Shown: positions 8,835 through 18,287, counted from the first letter of the stretch. The stretch: 64,000 bases of DNA from JBMHDW01 sp049889175 (GCA_049889175.1 JBMHDW010000001.1:248001-312000); one strand, 5' to 3'. The notes: generated by a model not told the origin, from the letters alone. A program made the numbers and translations.

Positions 8835-9161
8835 ATGTCAACCTACTTTTACATCATCTCAGCAGTTTTTCTTTCATCTTTTTCGACTCTTCTATTACCG
8901 GCATCACAATCTTGTACCAAATTAGTGCCAACCACTTTAATGATTGCTTGTAATGCAATAGCTCTATTTTCATTATCATTTATTGCTAATAAAATGTCGC
9001 TAGCCATTATATATGCCATTTGGTCTGCTCTAAATATATTTCTTATATCATTAGCGAGCTATTTTATTTATAAACAAACTCTGAACATTTATGCCATTAT
9101 AGGCCTTACTTTAATCACGATAGGTGTTGTATTAGTTAATGCCTTCCAATCAACTGGTTAG
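8835..9161 (+). CDS. SMR-family-like four-helix membrane protein
   Basis: The 108 residues contain four hydrophobic helices. The third and fourth (AIIYAIWSALNIF; IIGLTLITIGVVLVN) match the small multidrug resistance family typified by EmrE. The first helix lacks the essential Glu: where EmrE has AILAEVIGTTLM this protein reads AVFLSSFSTLLL, with Ser in place of Glu14. A proton-coupled drug exporter of the EmrE type is therefore unlikely; a paired-SMR partner or a lipid-carrier flippase subunit is possible. The ribosome site is weak. The stop overlaps the stop of the convergent gene by four bases. Confidence 0.6.
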   Translation: MSTYFYIISAVFLSSFSTLLLPASQSCTKLVPTTLMIACNAIALFSLSFIANKMSLAIIYAIWSALNIFLISLASYFIYKQTLNIYAIIGLTLITIGVVLVNAFQSTG

Positions 9162-10615
9162 GCATTATTAGTGGGGGTGATTGAAGGACCATTTTGCTGA
9201 TTCTTGACAAAATCTTGAAACGTTTCCTTTCCAAATCGCCCAAACCCTTTCTTTCTAATAGTCCCTCCTGAGAACCTTACTCCAGAAGCTGCCACACCAA
9301 GTCCGCCCATAAATAACCAACTAACTGCTGTCCTTCCAGCCATATTCAGAGCCCTACCCATTGTGCCCACTAGACTAGTATTTTTTTCAGATATTTCATC
9401 CAACAATACCTGTCCTCGAACAAAATCTACTGTTTCACTTTTTTTAAAAACACTCTTAATCCATTCCGTAACATAATTTTGAACCTCACTAGGACTAGTT
9501 TCTTTGTTAGTGATTTTTTTCACTATCCTTGTAAGTTTTTCCAACTTAGCATTTTTTGCTTCTCTAAGCTTTTTAAAATTATGTAAGACTTGGATTCTCC
9601 CTGGAATGGCCATTGCATCAGGAAAAAGTTTTTTATAATCTCTTGTAGCACCGTTGTCTATCATAAATTTTATTTTCTTATCAAGTAATAAAATTGCTTC
9701 TTCTTCTGTCTTACCTAAAACCTCACACCACGTTTTAAACTTGTCTTTTGTATCATCATTTGCTTTGATATTAGACAATAATGCTTGATTAACGGACTTC
9801 TGCTGGTGTTCACTTTGATGAGGATCAATACCTTTGATAAAACCGTCAAGTTCTCTTTTAAGTTCTCCATCAAAAGAAGTCCCCAGATTATTTTGGGGGA
9901 AAACAACATCCAAAATAGTCTTTGCTACGTCCTTAGCTACAGGATGTTCAGTTGTGATACTTTTCAATATCTCATCTTTTTTACTGAGGTTTTCTTTATT
10001 CTTAGCTAAAATTCCTTTATCACTTTCATCTAATTTATTGATAAATTCACTCCAATCTTCATCTTGACTGATCTCTGTTAAACATTGAACACCATGACGA
10101 AATGAGCTATATATTTTTTGTTTCCTATCGTGCTGTATAACCTTATCTGATTTATTTTTTAGCTGACTTTTTAAAAGAGCACCCAATGTTCCATTCTCAA
10201 TATCAGTCTTAATGCTGGAATTAACAGCAACACTTGCCTCTGTGAGCGCCTCATTAAGATGTGATAACTGATTCATGCTTTTGTAGAATCCTCTTATAAC
10301 TATTTGTAATCCTGCAGGTAAGTATGTTAAACGCTGCGTAGCTTCTTGAGATTTAAATTTTTCTAGTGTTTTTTCATAGGTTTCCTCAAATATTTTTTCA
10401 TATTTTTCTTCTATTCCTAGTAGGTGGATTAAAGAAAAATTAATAGACATCAGATCAACCTCATTAGTAGGGCAATTATTTATATTTTTAATTAGCTCGA
10501 TAATATCTTTTTCTGAAATTTTTGACTCATTTTTATCAGACAAACGTTTTTTAAACTTTCCTTTAAGTAAATTAGTAATAGATTTTTTAATAGATTTTTG
10601 AAACTTTTTTGGCAT
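9158..10615 (-). CDS. hypothetical protein, 485 residues
   Basis: I do not recognise this protein. It begins with a strongly basic stretch (MPKKFQKSIKKS) and has long Lys/Glu-rich helical regions. A short hydrophobic Gly/Ala segment near residue 440 (WLFMGGLGVAASGV) could insert in a membrane. An AGGGAG ribosome site precedes the ATG. There is no signal peptide and no catalytic motif I can identify. It stands upstream of the SMR-like gene on the opposite strand and next to the DUF805 genes, with accessory-type base composition. An effector role would fit the neighbourhood but is not shown. Confidence 0.55.
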   Translation of the reverse strand: MPKKFQKSIKKSITNLLKGKFKKRLSDKNESKISEKDIIELIKNINNCPTNEVDLMSINFSLIHLLGIEEKYEKIFEETYEKTLEKFKSQEATQRLTYLPAGLQIVIRGFYKSMNQLSHLNEALTEASVAVNSSIKTDIENGTLGALLKSQLKNKSDKVIQHDRKQKIYSSFRHGVQCLTEISQDEDWSEFINKLDESDKGILAKNKENLSKKDEILKSITTEHPVAKDVAKTILDVVFPQNNLGTSFDGELKRELDGFIKGIDPHQSEHQQKSVNQALLSNIKANDDTKDKFKTWCEVLGKTEEEAILLLDKKIKFMIDNGATRDYKKLFPDAMAIPGRIQVLHNFKKLREAKNAKLEKLTRIVKKITNKETSPSEVQNYVTEWIKSVFKKSETVDFVRGQVLLDEISEKNTSLVGTMGRALNMAGRTAVSWLFMGGLGVAASGVRFSGGTIRKKGFGRFGKETFQDFVKNQQNGPSITPTNNA

Positions 10616-10677
10616 GTTTTACTCCCTTACTACTTTCTACTTATTGAATTATAGTATAATTTTTGTTTTTATGTTGA

Positions 10678-11052
10678 TTATTCGAAATAAATTTTTCTTT
10701 TTTTAGAAATCATGCTCTGATCTTGAACATTATTAAAATGTTTATCCATGGGTGATGGACCATAATGATTCGTATCCTCAACACCAGGTTTAATCATTAT
10801 CTCAACCCATAGAACAGTTCCCCAGCCAGGAATAAATGTCGAAATTGCTGTCAGCGCACTTTCGCCTAAATCATGTGCTCTTCTCACTAAATACGATAAA
10901 TGAGGTATAAAATGTACTATATACCATAAGAATATGACCACAATTATCCTGATAAAATGCTCCATCTGCTGCTTATCATGATCCGAGAGATGAGAAGATT
11001 CTTTTGGCTTGTCAACTTGTTTGCTTTCTTCATTGATTGAATCCTGATCCAA
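10678..11052 (-). pseudogene. DUF805 gene, 3' half (downstream of in-frame TAG)
   Basis: This half encodes the C-terminal part of a DUF805 membrane protein: a membrane helix, the family motif YLVRRAHDLGES, a second hydrophobic stretch and the closing PGVEDTNHYGPSP (family PG..G.N.YG..P). It lies in exactly the same frame as the 5' half at 11077-11463, separated by one TAG at 11077-11079 and eight further sense codons. The only starts available to it alone are weak, such as the TTG at 11052. I read the pair as one gene of about 261 codons broken by a point mutation (for example CAG to TAG), or read through. Confidence 0.6.
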
Positions 11053-11076
11053 TATTTTATTGGGTGATTCATCAAC

Positions 11077-11463
11077 CTATGTTGGCTCTAGGTCGTTAAG
11101 AGATTCAAATGTACTATTTAAATCTTCGATGAGCTTTTTTAAATCTTCATCTTTTACTAAATTGTCACTGGTATTTTTAATGTTTTTATCACTTTTTTCT
11201 TCTGATTTTTTTGTCTGATCTTCTAGATCTCGGTTTAATTGAGATGAAGGGCTTTCCACTTTATTGATTGTTTGATGAGATTGAGCCATTAAATGTATTC
11301 TATCATGATTAATTGATTGCTTTTCAGGTAGTAGATCATCAGTAATATAGTATATTGATAATAAAATACCCAAACAAATAATAACTACAGGCCCTAAAAT
11401 AAATTCATATAAAACCCAAAAAGCATATGACCTCCTGCTTTCTCTACCTTGCCAATCAAACAT
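11077..11463 (-). pseudogene. DUF805 gene, 5' half (ends at in-frame TAG)
   Basis: This half supplies the DUF805 N-terminus (MFDWQGRESRRSYAFWVLYEF, matching the F.GR.sR..Y..F pattern) and the first membrane helix. An unusually long charged segment of about 85 residues (DQTKKSEEKSDKNIKN and similar) follows, before the TAG. Typical DUF805 proteins are about 120-150 residues with no such insert. The first helix is here while the RRxHD motif and the last helices are beyond the stop, so neither half is a complete domain. Confidence 0.6.
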
Positions 11464-11535
11464 TTTTTAATAACCATTTTTAATAGCTTTACCTAAACGT
11501 ATCATTGCTCCCTAAATTTAAATTATTGTGTTTCA

Positions 11536-12069
11536 TCACTCAATTTTCTCAATATCGGTTATTGACTCTTCTGTAGCTGTTGGTTTCAAGCATAATAATA
11601 GGAAAAAGATTTTATAAGGTGCTGTGTAAATCGCTAAGATCCATAACCAATGAAGTAGTTGTATCGAGACTATATTGCTATAGATGATCAGTACAACCAC
11701 CACCAGCAATAATAGTGGAAAAGGCATCACCCACCAACCAGACCAACCAATATCATGCATCCGTCTAACACTTAAAGAGATAAAACACATAATATTAATC
11801 AGCATTAATATAGAAAAGACCAATGAGATAACCATTAGTGATGGTTCTGAAAGAATAAGCTGAGCTACATCAGTAAAAATAGATGTTATTTGAATATCAG
11901 TAATACCATGAACACTATGTTTAATGGCTGTTTGAATAATTACCAATAGGTAAAACAAAATCATCAGAATATGAAATAAAACAAAGTACCAAAAACCTTT
12001 TCGAGTTGTCCGGCTGTTAAAATCACCGATCTTTAAAATTGCGTCAACAACAGCATCAAAAAAGCCCAT
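11536..12069 (-). CDS. DUF805 family membrane protein
   Basis: This is a 177-residue integral membrane protein with the DUF805 layout. The N-terminal FNSRTTRKGFWYFVLF corresponds to F.GR.sR..Yw.F.l. Two to three membrane helices follow, then VRRMHDIGWSGWW, the family's most conserved motif, then two more hydrophobic segments. The family's closing PG..G.N.YG motif is absent and replaced by a polar tail (TEESITDIEKIE). The family's biochemical function is not known. It is the upstream neighbour of the broken DUF805 gene and probably its paralogue. The gene is divergent from nagZ. Confidence 0.8.
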   Translation of the reverse strand: MGFFDAVVDAILKIGDFNSRTTRKGFWYFVLFHILMILFYLLVIIQTAIKHSVHGITDIQITSIFTDVAQLILSEPSLMVISLVFSILMLINIMCFISLSVRRMHDIGWSGWWVMPFPLLLLVVVVLIIYSNIVSIQLLHWLWILAIYTAPYKIFFLLLCLKPTATEESITDIEKIE

Positions 12070-12136
12070 ATCTCCTCCCCTTGAAGATATAGTTCAAATT
12101 TAGGATTTTGTCCGTTTTTTTTTCAATTATCATTTT

Positions 12137-12152
12137 GGTTTCACATGAAACA
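12137..12152. promoter_or_regulatory. parS-like palindrome 2
   Basis: GGTTTCACATGAAACA differs from TGTTTCACGTGAAACA at two positions (1 and 9). It lies in the intergenic space between the divergent DUF805 and nagZ genes. Confidence 0.5.
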
Positions 12153-12221
12153 AGATATGACCATGAAAAGTCTTGACAAAAATTAACATTTTTGTGCAAA
12201 TATTATTTAAGGAGATATTTT

Positions 12222-13328
12222 ATGCAACCTTGTTTTTGTGTGAGTTTATGCCCAGAAAATGATGCCAAAGCTCTAACCATTACGCCTGAACATCAAGCCA
12301 TTATTGCACATCCATTAGTTGCTGCTATTGTGGTATTTTCGTATAATATTGAGAATACCAAACAGTTCAAACAATGGGTTGCTGACGTGCAAAAAACGGC
12401 CATCCTGGCTGGAAAAAGAAATGGCATTCCGTTACTCATTGACCATGAAGGTGGTTGGATTCAACGCTTCTCTAGAGGTGGGTTTCCCAATCACCCTTCA
12501 CAAGAATGGCTTGGTAATATGTATGAGCACATAGCCAAAAAATACCCTGCTGCTGCTATTGATATGCTTCAAAAAGCTGGACATGATATGGGCTCTTTTT
12601 TAAATGAATATGGTTTAATACCATTAGCACCTGTAGCTGATGTGCATCACATTAATAATCCCATCATTGCTTCTCTTGGGCGAGGCATTGGACATAATGC
12701 TGATGAGGTTATTGAGCGTTTAGGCCATTTAATTGATGGCCTTCACCAAGCGAATGTTCCTGTCTGTTTGAAACATTTTCCTGGTCATGGCGCTGTGACT
12801 CAAGACTCTCATTTGACACAACCTATTGATCACCGAGATAAGTCAACCCTTGAGAAAGAATGCTTTAAAGTCTTTAAACAACTTAATCAGTCTAAAAAAA
12901 TTCATGCAATAATGCCAGCACATATACTATTTCCCCAAATAGACCCTGAGCATATTGTGACTTATTCTCCTCGATGGCACAATATCATGCGTCAAGAATT
13001 AAACTTTTCTGGCGCCCTTATTTCTGACTGTTTATGTATGAAAGGTGGTGGCGAACAATCTTTACGTCAAAAAATCATCAGTTCCCTACCTTATTTAGAT
13101 GCCCTTATTATTTGCCATCAACCCTCTCATAAAATCATCCCCCTACTTAATTCCTTGATTGACCAGCCTGATAACAGCGTATCAAACCAACGTCTTGAAC
13201 AGTGGCTGCACCAAGATCATTATCACAATTGCTATCGTAACTTGGCCAATCACTCATCAATTCATTTTAAGCCCAGCACTAACTTTGCAGAAAAAAGTAA
13301 TTTTTTTCAACACAACTTACAAATTTAG
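12222..13328 (+). CDS. nagZ: beta-N-acetylglucosaminidase NagZ (GH3)
   Basis: NagZ removes GlcNAc from anhydromuropeptides in the cytoplasm during peptidoglycan recycling. Visible features are DHEGGWIQRF near residue 75 (DxEGG.VqR), the GH3 signature KHFPGHGAVTQDSH near residue 183, and ISDCLCMKG near residue 267, where most NagZ proteins have SDDLSMxG; the presumed nucleophile Asp is kept but the second Asp is Cys. The start is set at 12222 by an AAGGAG site seven to eight bases upstream, not at the earlier in-frame codon at 12192. At 368 residues it is slightly longer than E. coli NagZ (341). No signal peptide, consistent with a cytoplasmic enzyme. Confidence 0.9.
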   Translation: MQPCFCVSLCPENDAKALTITPEHQAIIAHPLVAAIVVFSYNIENTKQFKQWVADVQKTAILAGKRNGIPLLIDHEGGWIQRFSRGGFPNHPSQEWLGNMYEHIAKKYPAAAIDMLQKAGHDMGSFLNEYGLIPLAPVADVHHINNPIIASLGRGIGHNADEVIERLGHLIDGLHQANVPVCLKHFPGHGAVTQDSHLTQPIDHRDKSTLEKECFKVFKQLNQSKKIHAIMPAHILFPQIDPEHIVTYSPRWHNIMRQELNFSGALISDCLCMKGGGEQSLRQKIISSLPYLDALIICHQPSHKIIPLLNSLIDQPDNSVSNQRLEQWLHQDHYHNCYRNLANHSSIHFKPSTNFAEKSNFFQHNLQI

Positions 13329-13353
13329 ACTATAATTACCGTCGCGAGGTATT

Positions 13354-14880
13354 ATGCGACAAATTATTGTTCTATTGATGTTTTTACTCAACCAGGTTGC
13401 ATGGACAGACTCGTTATTTCAATATTATCCCAAGGCTACCGAAATACCCTTATCATCTCAAAGCATTCCCGAATATCTTTCATCACATAATATTATCAAA
13501 AATGATGTGCCAACACTCACTCATTTATCAGCATCATTCATGGGATGGCATCAACAACAGACCACAACTCGACACGGTTGGTCGCCTCTTCACATTGCCA
13601 TTCAAGCCAATGATTTCGAGTATGTCAAAAATCTTTTTCATGAACAACCTGAGCTTATCGAACAACGTTTGTCTAGCGGTCATACCCCCTTTCTCCTTGC
13701 TGTTGATTTGAATAAAACTGATATTGTTCAATGGATGTTACAAGCAACTAATATTAATAAAGAGGCCTCTCTTCATCACCAACATCAAGCCATACACTTG
13801 GCTGCTCAAAACAATAATACAGAGATTATTAATTTACTCTACAATCTCGACCCCAATGTGGTTCATCAAGCACTTCCTGGTGGTTATACACCTCTATTAA
13901 TTGCGGCTGCTAGTGATAGCCTCGAAGCTTTTGAATTGCTTTTTAAGCTTAGTCAATCTAATCAAATGCTAAATTTAGGTCATCATGCTCTTCATATTGC
14001 AGCATATTATGGCAACAATGATATTATTGATTTTTTGATAAATAACAACGAATACGTTGATCAAATGAATGGCTATGATGAAACAGCTCTTCATATTGCA
14101 GCCAAAAATAATCAGCGACAAACAGTCAAGACACTTATTCAATATGGCGCCAACTTGAATGCAAAAAACACCCATAAAGCCACACCCTTACATTTAGCCA
14201 TACAAGAAGGCAATCTAAGCATTGTGTCACTACTGCTAAAACACCGCCCTGAATTACTGAGTGACTCAATGATGCTTGGTAACCAACCTATTCATGTCGC
14301 TACCTATTTTAATCATCCTAAAATCATTGACTATCTTCTTCAATTAGACCCACTACAAAAGCATGTGCTCAATCATGAACAAAAACGTCCCATACACATC
14401 GCAACTGAGCAAGGTCATGCAGATTCATTTAAACTTCTATATCACCATAATGAGCGATACCAAAAGTTGCCAAGTGGGCATAACTTACTCCATCTAGCTG
14501 CTTTAAATGGAAAAACCAATATCATAAAATTACTACTCAAAGACCAGCAACAAGATTTAATTCATGAAACATTACCCCAAGGCCAAACAGCTCTGATACT
14601 TGCTGCTTATCATGGTCATTATTTTACCACCCAAGCCCTTCTTTTTTATGGCAGCTATAGTAATGCTGTTATGTATAATGGTCGAAGTGCAATGCATTAT
14701 GCTGGCATCAATAATCATCATGATATTGTTGAGCTACTGACAAAAAATAATGGACAAGCCAACATTTATGACTTGGATGGTCACTCTCCTTTATCCTTAT
14801 CATCTGAATATAAAACTAAGTTTTCTTTGGGTTATAACCTTCTTAAAAGGCAAATAAAACATTACTTTTACGAGGATTAA
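13354..14880 (+). CDS. exported ankyrin-repeat protein
   Basis: The 508-residue protein starts with a signal-peptide-like segment (MRQIIVLLMFLLNQVAWTDS). From about residue 75 to 480 it consists of roughly ten or more ankyrin repeats, recognisable from units such as GWSPLHIAIQANDFEYVKNL, ETALHIAAKNNQRQTVKTL and ATPLHLAIQEGNLSIVSLL. Ankyrin repeats are protein-binding scaffolds, and in intracellular bacteria many are secreted effectors; the signal peptide points instead to the periplasm, outer membrane or type II secretion. The gene starts 25 bases after nagZ with a GAGG site and may share its transcript. The last codons overlap the convergent tatD by four bases. Confidence 0.85.
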   Translation: MRQIIVLLMFLLNQVAWTDSLFQYYPKATEIPLSSQSIPEYLSSHNIIKNDVPTLTHLSASFMGWHQQQTTTRHGWSPLHIAIQANDFEYVKNLFHEQPELIEQRLSSGHTPFLLAVDLNKTDIVQWMLQATNINKEASLHHQHQAIHLAAQNNNTEIINLLYNLDPNVVHQALPGGYTPLLIAAASDSLEAFELLFKLSQSNQMLNLGHHALHIAAYYGNNDIIDFLINNNEYVDQMNGYDETALHIAAKNNQRQTVKTLIQYGANLNAKNTHKATPLHLAIQEGNLSIVSLLLKHRPELLSDSMMLGNQPIHVATYFNHPKIIDYLLQLDPLQKHVLNHEQKRPIHIATEQGHADSFKLLYHHNERYQKLPSGHNLLHLAALNGKTNIIKLLLKDQQQDLIHETLPQGQTALILAAYHGHYFTTQALLFYGSYSNAVMYNGRSAMHYAGINNHHDIVELLTKNNGQANIYDLDGHSPLSLSSEYKTKFSLGYNLLKRQIKHYFYED

Positions 14881-15665
14881 GTTTCATATGAAACATTTGG
14901 ATGAAATAATCGGTAATAATTCTGTGTGGTTATTGCAGCAACTTCCTCTAACGATCTATGATGTATTCTGGCTACCTCTTCACCAACATACTTAACCCAC
15001 TTAGGTTGATTCACACGACCACGGTGTGGCACTGGTGCTAAATATGGTGAATCCGTTTCAATTAATAAATGGCTCATTGGCACTTGTTGCACAACCTCAC
15101 GAATAGCTGCAGCTTTTTTAAACGTAATGATACCTGAAAATGAAATCATATACCCCAAATTCATCGCCGCTTCTGCCATATCAAAGGACTCTGTAAAACA
15201 ATGCAATACCCCTTTTACTGTCGGAAACTGTTTTAAAATTGCTAGGGTATCATCAACTGCATCACGAGTATGAATAATAACAGGTAAACCCGTCTCTTTA
15301 GCAACTTGCATCTGTGCCTCAAAGGCCCACTGTTGCTTTTGAATGTGCTCTTTGGTGTGGAAATAGTCCAACCCTATTTCCCCTATAGCAACCACACGTT
15401 CATGTAATACCCATTGACGCAAAGCCTGAATACAGGCATTAGATGATGTTTGTACATCACTCGGGTGTATGCCCGCACTGATATCAATAAACCCTGGATA
15501 CTGCCTTGATATGGATGATAACCTAGGTAAATCATCAAGTGTTATGGCCACCGACAGCACACGATGAATGCCCTCGCTTTGTGTCTCCTCAACCCAAGAC
15601 GAAACGTCAGAAAATATATCTTGAGGCAAACTATGAAGATGACAATGAGAATCTATAAATTTCAT
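14877..15665 (-). CDS. tatD: TatD family metal-dependent hydrolase
   Basis: The protein is a TIM-barrel metallohydrolase of the TatD/YcfH type, linked to DNase or repair nuclease activity. It opens with MKFIDSHCHLHS, which gives the metal-binding HxH motif, and shows AIGEIGLDYFH, PVIIHTRDA, GVLHCFTES and LIETDSPYLAP in the family order. I start at 15665 because the conserved beginning is there and its ATG overlaps the coq7 stop as ATGA; the upstream extension would read through coq7 in another frame. From this start it is about 262 residues, normal for the family. It is translationally coupled to coq7. Confidence 0.92.
   Translation of the reverse strand: MKFIDSHCHLHSLPQDIFSDVSSWVEETQSEGIHRVLSVAITLDDLPRLSSISRQYPGFIDISAGIHPSDVQTSSNACIQALRQWVLHERVVAIGEIGLDYFHTKEHIQKQQWAFEAQMQVAKETGLPVIIHTRDAVDDTLAILKQFPTVKGVLHCFTESFDMAEAAMNLGYMISFSGIITFKKAAAIREVVQQVPMSHLLIETDSPYLAPVPHRGRVNQPKWVKYVGEEVARIHHRSLEEVAAITTQNYYRLFHPNVSYET
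14880..14895. promoter_or_regulatory. parS-like palindrome 3
   Basis: AGTTTCATATGAAACA contains a perfect 14-base palindrome (GTTTCATATGAAAC, 14881-14894). It differs from canonical parS at three positions, two of them in the centre. It sits at the junction of the convergent ankyrin and tatD genes. Confidence 0.4.
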
Positions 15666-16267
15666 ACCCTGTAAACCACCTGTCTCATCAACTCTGCTGC
15701 ATAGGCCATACCATGTCTTACCCATTGTGGTAAGGTTCTTGCGCCATGGTGCTCAGCTTCGTGTTGATGAGCCATTTCATCCGCCAAAATAGCTTCTAAT
15801 ATTAACCTGCTCTCCTGATCATGATCAGGAATTTTACTCAAATGATCCTCAAGATGTTTGGCCACTTGCCGTTCAGTTTCAGCCACAAAACCTAAACTCC
15901 AATCATCACCGGCAATGCCCGCAATATAGCCTAAGCCAAATGAAGCAGAATACCAGATGGGTAAGCCATAACTTACTCGACCCTCAAGCTGACCTAATCG
16001 ACGCTCTAAAAGAGTCATATGGGGCACCTCCTCTTCACGCGCATCAGACATAACCTTTTGTATTTTTTTGTCTCTAGCCGCATATTCTGCGCCCAGATAT
16101 AAGCCTTGAGCACATACCTCACCGACATGATTGATACGCATGAGTCGCCCAACTTCATTTCTTTCTTGAGCAGATAATGTATCATCCACTGATTGTTTGG
16201 TTACAGGGCGATTGACTGCCAATAGAACTTTTTCAACAAAAACACATAATGGATCAAACAGTGACAT
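15662..16267 (-). CDS. coq7: demethoxyubiquinone hydroxylase Coq7
   Basis: Coq7 hydroxylates demethoxyubiquinone in the last part of ubiquinone synthesis and is a di-iron protein. The sequence shows the repeated iron-binding pattern: MRINHVGEVCAQGLYLGAE near residue 45, EEVPHMTLLERRL near residue 78, VAETERQVAKHLEDHL near 130 and LADEMAHQHEAEHHG near 165. Its length is 201 residues, typical of bacterial Coq7. A GGGGAG ribosome site precedes the ATG. It replaces the flavin-dependent UbiF used by enteric bacteria for the same step and indicates aerobic respiration. Confidence 0.93.
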   Translation of the reverse strand: MSLFDPLCVFVEKVLLAVNRPVTKQSVDDTLSAQERNEVGRLMRINHVGEVCAQGLYLGAEYAARDKKIQKVMSDAREEEVPHMTLLERRLGQLEGRVSYGLPIWYSASFGLGYIAGIAGDDWSLGFVAETERQVAKHLEDHLSKIPDHDQESRLILEAILADEMAHQHEAEHHGARTLPQWVRHGMAYAAELMRQVVYRV

Positions 16268-16303
16268 AAAGACTCCCCAATATGAGCCTCAGTGTATCAT
16301 CTC

Positions 16304-18079
16304 TTATAAGCTTAGTACAGTATCAACCTCTTGCATGTCTTTACGCAAAGATGCTGAGGTTCTTACCCATGGGTGAACCTTCGCTAACTGCTCTGGTAAC
16401 GACTTCATGGCAGAACGCGCATCAGCTAAATTAGTATATGCATTAAGTACAGCAATATACTTCATGATACCAGCCCTTACACCACGGTAAATACGAATTT
16501 GCTGACTGGTAATATGTTTGCTATTTAAAAACTTTGCCATATCTTCAATGTGATCTAATGCGGCCATCTGTATAACATAACCATCTGCAGATTTTAAATA
16601 TGCTCGATCCATCTCTAACTTATCTTGAATATTGACAGATGTCCAGGCACCTTCTGATATCTGATCTTCTATATGTGCTTGTTCATCTAGTTGTGTAGCC
16701 TTAGTCTCATTAGGATCTTTAGGATCTTTCTCACCTTCACCTTGATCATGAATGGAACAACTATGAACAACCTTGTTGCTGACCGGCGATGATGAACACG
16801 CTACTATACTCGACTGTTCTGTCTGAATAGTGGCGTTGTCAAATGTGATATCTGGCGTAGACGCATCATCTACTACATTTTCTGATTGAGGCTTTGGTTC
16901 CTCAGTGAGACTGGATGACTTCTGATCAGCCAAAATATTAAAACCAGCATGTGGTGTTGAAATAGTGTCGTATGTTAATAAATGCTCTTGTTCACTTGTA
17001 TCTGAGGTTTGCTCTGTAGTATCTGGATTTGCTTGCTCATCATCACGATTTTGTTTAAAAGCAAATGCATCGATCGGTTTACTCTGATCAATAACCAAAG
17101 TTACCTCTGTATTTTCTTGTTCCGCATTTTGTGTAGTAACGGCATCAGAAGTATGGCTGCTTAAAGACTGTGCTGGTTTTATTTGTTCAGCATTATTATT
17201 TCGATGAGAGAATAGGTTTGTTGCGTACAGTGTGCTTCCCAATGCCAAAAGGCCCGCAACAGCAACTGAAGCTTTTTTAAACTTTTTACCACTCGTATTT
17301 ACTTGCGTTATTTTTTCTTGATCAGTTGATAGTGCACGTAGCAGCTCATCTGATGCAATGTAATTAATCTGACGCGCCACACCATGCGACAAATTATAAA
17401 TTTGCTTAATGACTGATTCATTGATTTTATTGGGCTGCCCCTGCCATCCACAAGCATACAAATTGTCATAAATATATTGCTGTGTCTCCAAATAAGTAAA
17501 TGGCTTCATATGAATATGCTTGATATCAAATTGATAGCTATCTGCATAAGCCAATTTTGTCACTCGATCAAACATGATCGGCTGCCCCATAACAATAAAC
17601 TTACAGTACAATTCCAATGGTAATTTTGCTAATACCATCGTGATTAATGATAACGCTTGGATCGGAAGCTCGCTGGCATTATCTATAATCATAACGAACT
17701 TAGATTGTGATGACTTAATTGCTTCAACAACACGATGTACAGCTATCTCAGGTGATAAACCTTCACCCACTTCTTCAATACCAGCAATATCTGCAATTAA
17801 TTTTAAAACTGTATTAACGCCAAGACCGCGGTTAGCAGCAACATATCGAATGTGTCGATTATCAATGTTATTAATGAAATCAAGAGTAACTCGGGTTTTA
17901 CCAACACCTCTAGGGCCAGTAATAACAGCAATTTTAGGATCAATATCTGCTAAAAACTCTCGTAAATCTTCTTGTACCAAATCGACTGAGCTGACACGAG
18001 ATAATGGTGCTCCACTCTGTTTAAGAAAAGGTTGGCTATCAAGGCCCAAACACTTCCATTTATTTTCTTCGACCGACAT
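16304..18079 (-). CDS. damX: DamX-like protein: AAA ATPase plus SPOR domain
   Basis: The 591-residue protein has an N-terminal AAA/ExeA-like ATPase with Walker A ITGPRGVGKT near residues 53-62 and Walker B FVMIIDNASEL near residue 130. A single membrane helix follows near residue 275, then a long acidic low-complexity linker rich in Gln, Glu, Ser and Thr. A C-terminal SPOR domain begins GYVIQMAALDHIEDMAKFL. SPOR domains bind denuded septal glycan, so this is a cell-division protein with a periplasmic C-terminus. The architecture matches gammaproteobacterial DamX. In many relatives damX follows aroK-aroB; here it stands alone, divergent from parC. Confidence 0.85.
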   Translation of the reverse strand: MSVEENKWKCLGLDSQPFLKQSGAPLSRVSSVDLVQEDLREFLADIDPKIAVITGPRGVGKTRVTLDFINNIDNRHIRYVAANRGLGVNTVLKLIADIAGIEEVGEGLSPEIAVHRVVEAIKSSQSKFVMIIDNASELPIQALSLITMVLAKLPLELYCKFIVMGQPIMFDRVTKLAYADSYQFDIKHIHMKPFTYLETQQYIYDNLYACGWQGQPNKINESVIKQIYNLSHGVARQINYIASDELLRALSTDQEKITQVNTSGKKFKKASVAVAGLLALGSTLYATNLFSHRNNNAEQIKPAQSLSSHTSDAVTTQNAEQENTEVTLVIDQSKPIDAFAFKQNRDDEQANPDTTEQTSDTSEQEHLLTYDTISTPHAGFNILADQKSSSLTEEPKPQSENVVDDASTPDITFDNATIQTEQSSIVACSSSPVSNKVVHSCSIHDQGEGEKDPKDPNETKATQLDEQAHIEDQISEGAWTSVNIQDKLEMDRAYLKSADGYVIQMAALDHIEDMAKFLNSKHITSQQIRIYRGVRAGIMKYIAVLNAYTNLADARSAMKSLPEQLAKVHPWVRTSASLRKDMQEVDTVLSL

Positions 18080-18287
18080 TCATACTCCATGAAATAGCTA
18101 TTAAACACCAAACTAATAGTATTTGTTTTTCGGGTCAATAGTCAGCATTGAAATACATGTCTTATTATCTTTTAACTGGGTTAAACCATGGATAATATCT
18201 CACAAGCACCAATAAAGTGACAATCCTGTGTATAATATTTGCATTTATGCGTCTATTTCATTACGCTAACTCCAAAAGGAGCATGAT

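Noticed and set aside
12173..12206. TTGACA ... TATTAT as a nagZ promoter
   Set aside because: The spacer would be 22 bases and the start of transcription would fall at the ribosome site.
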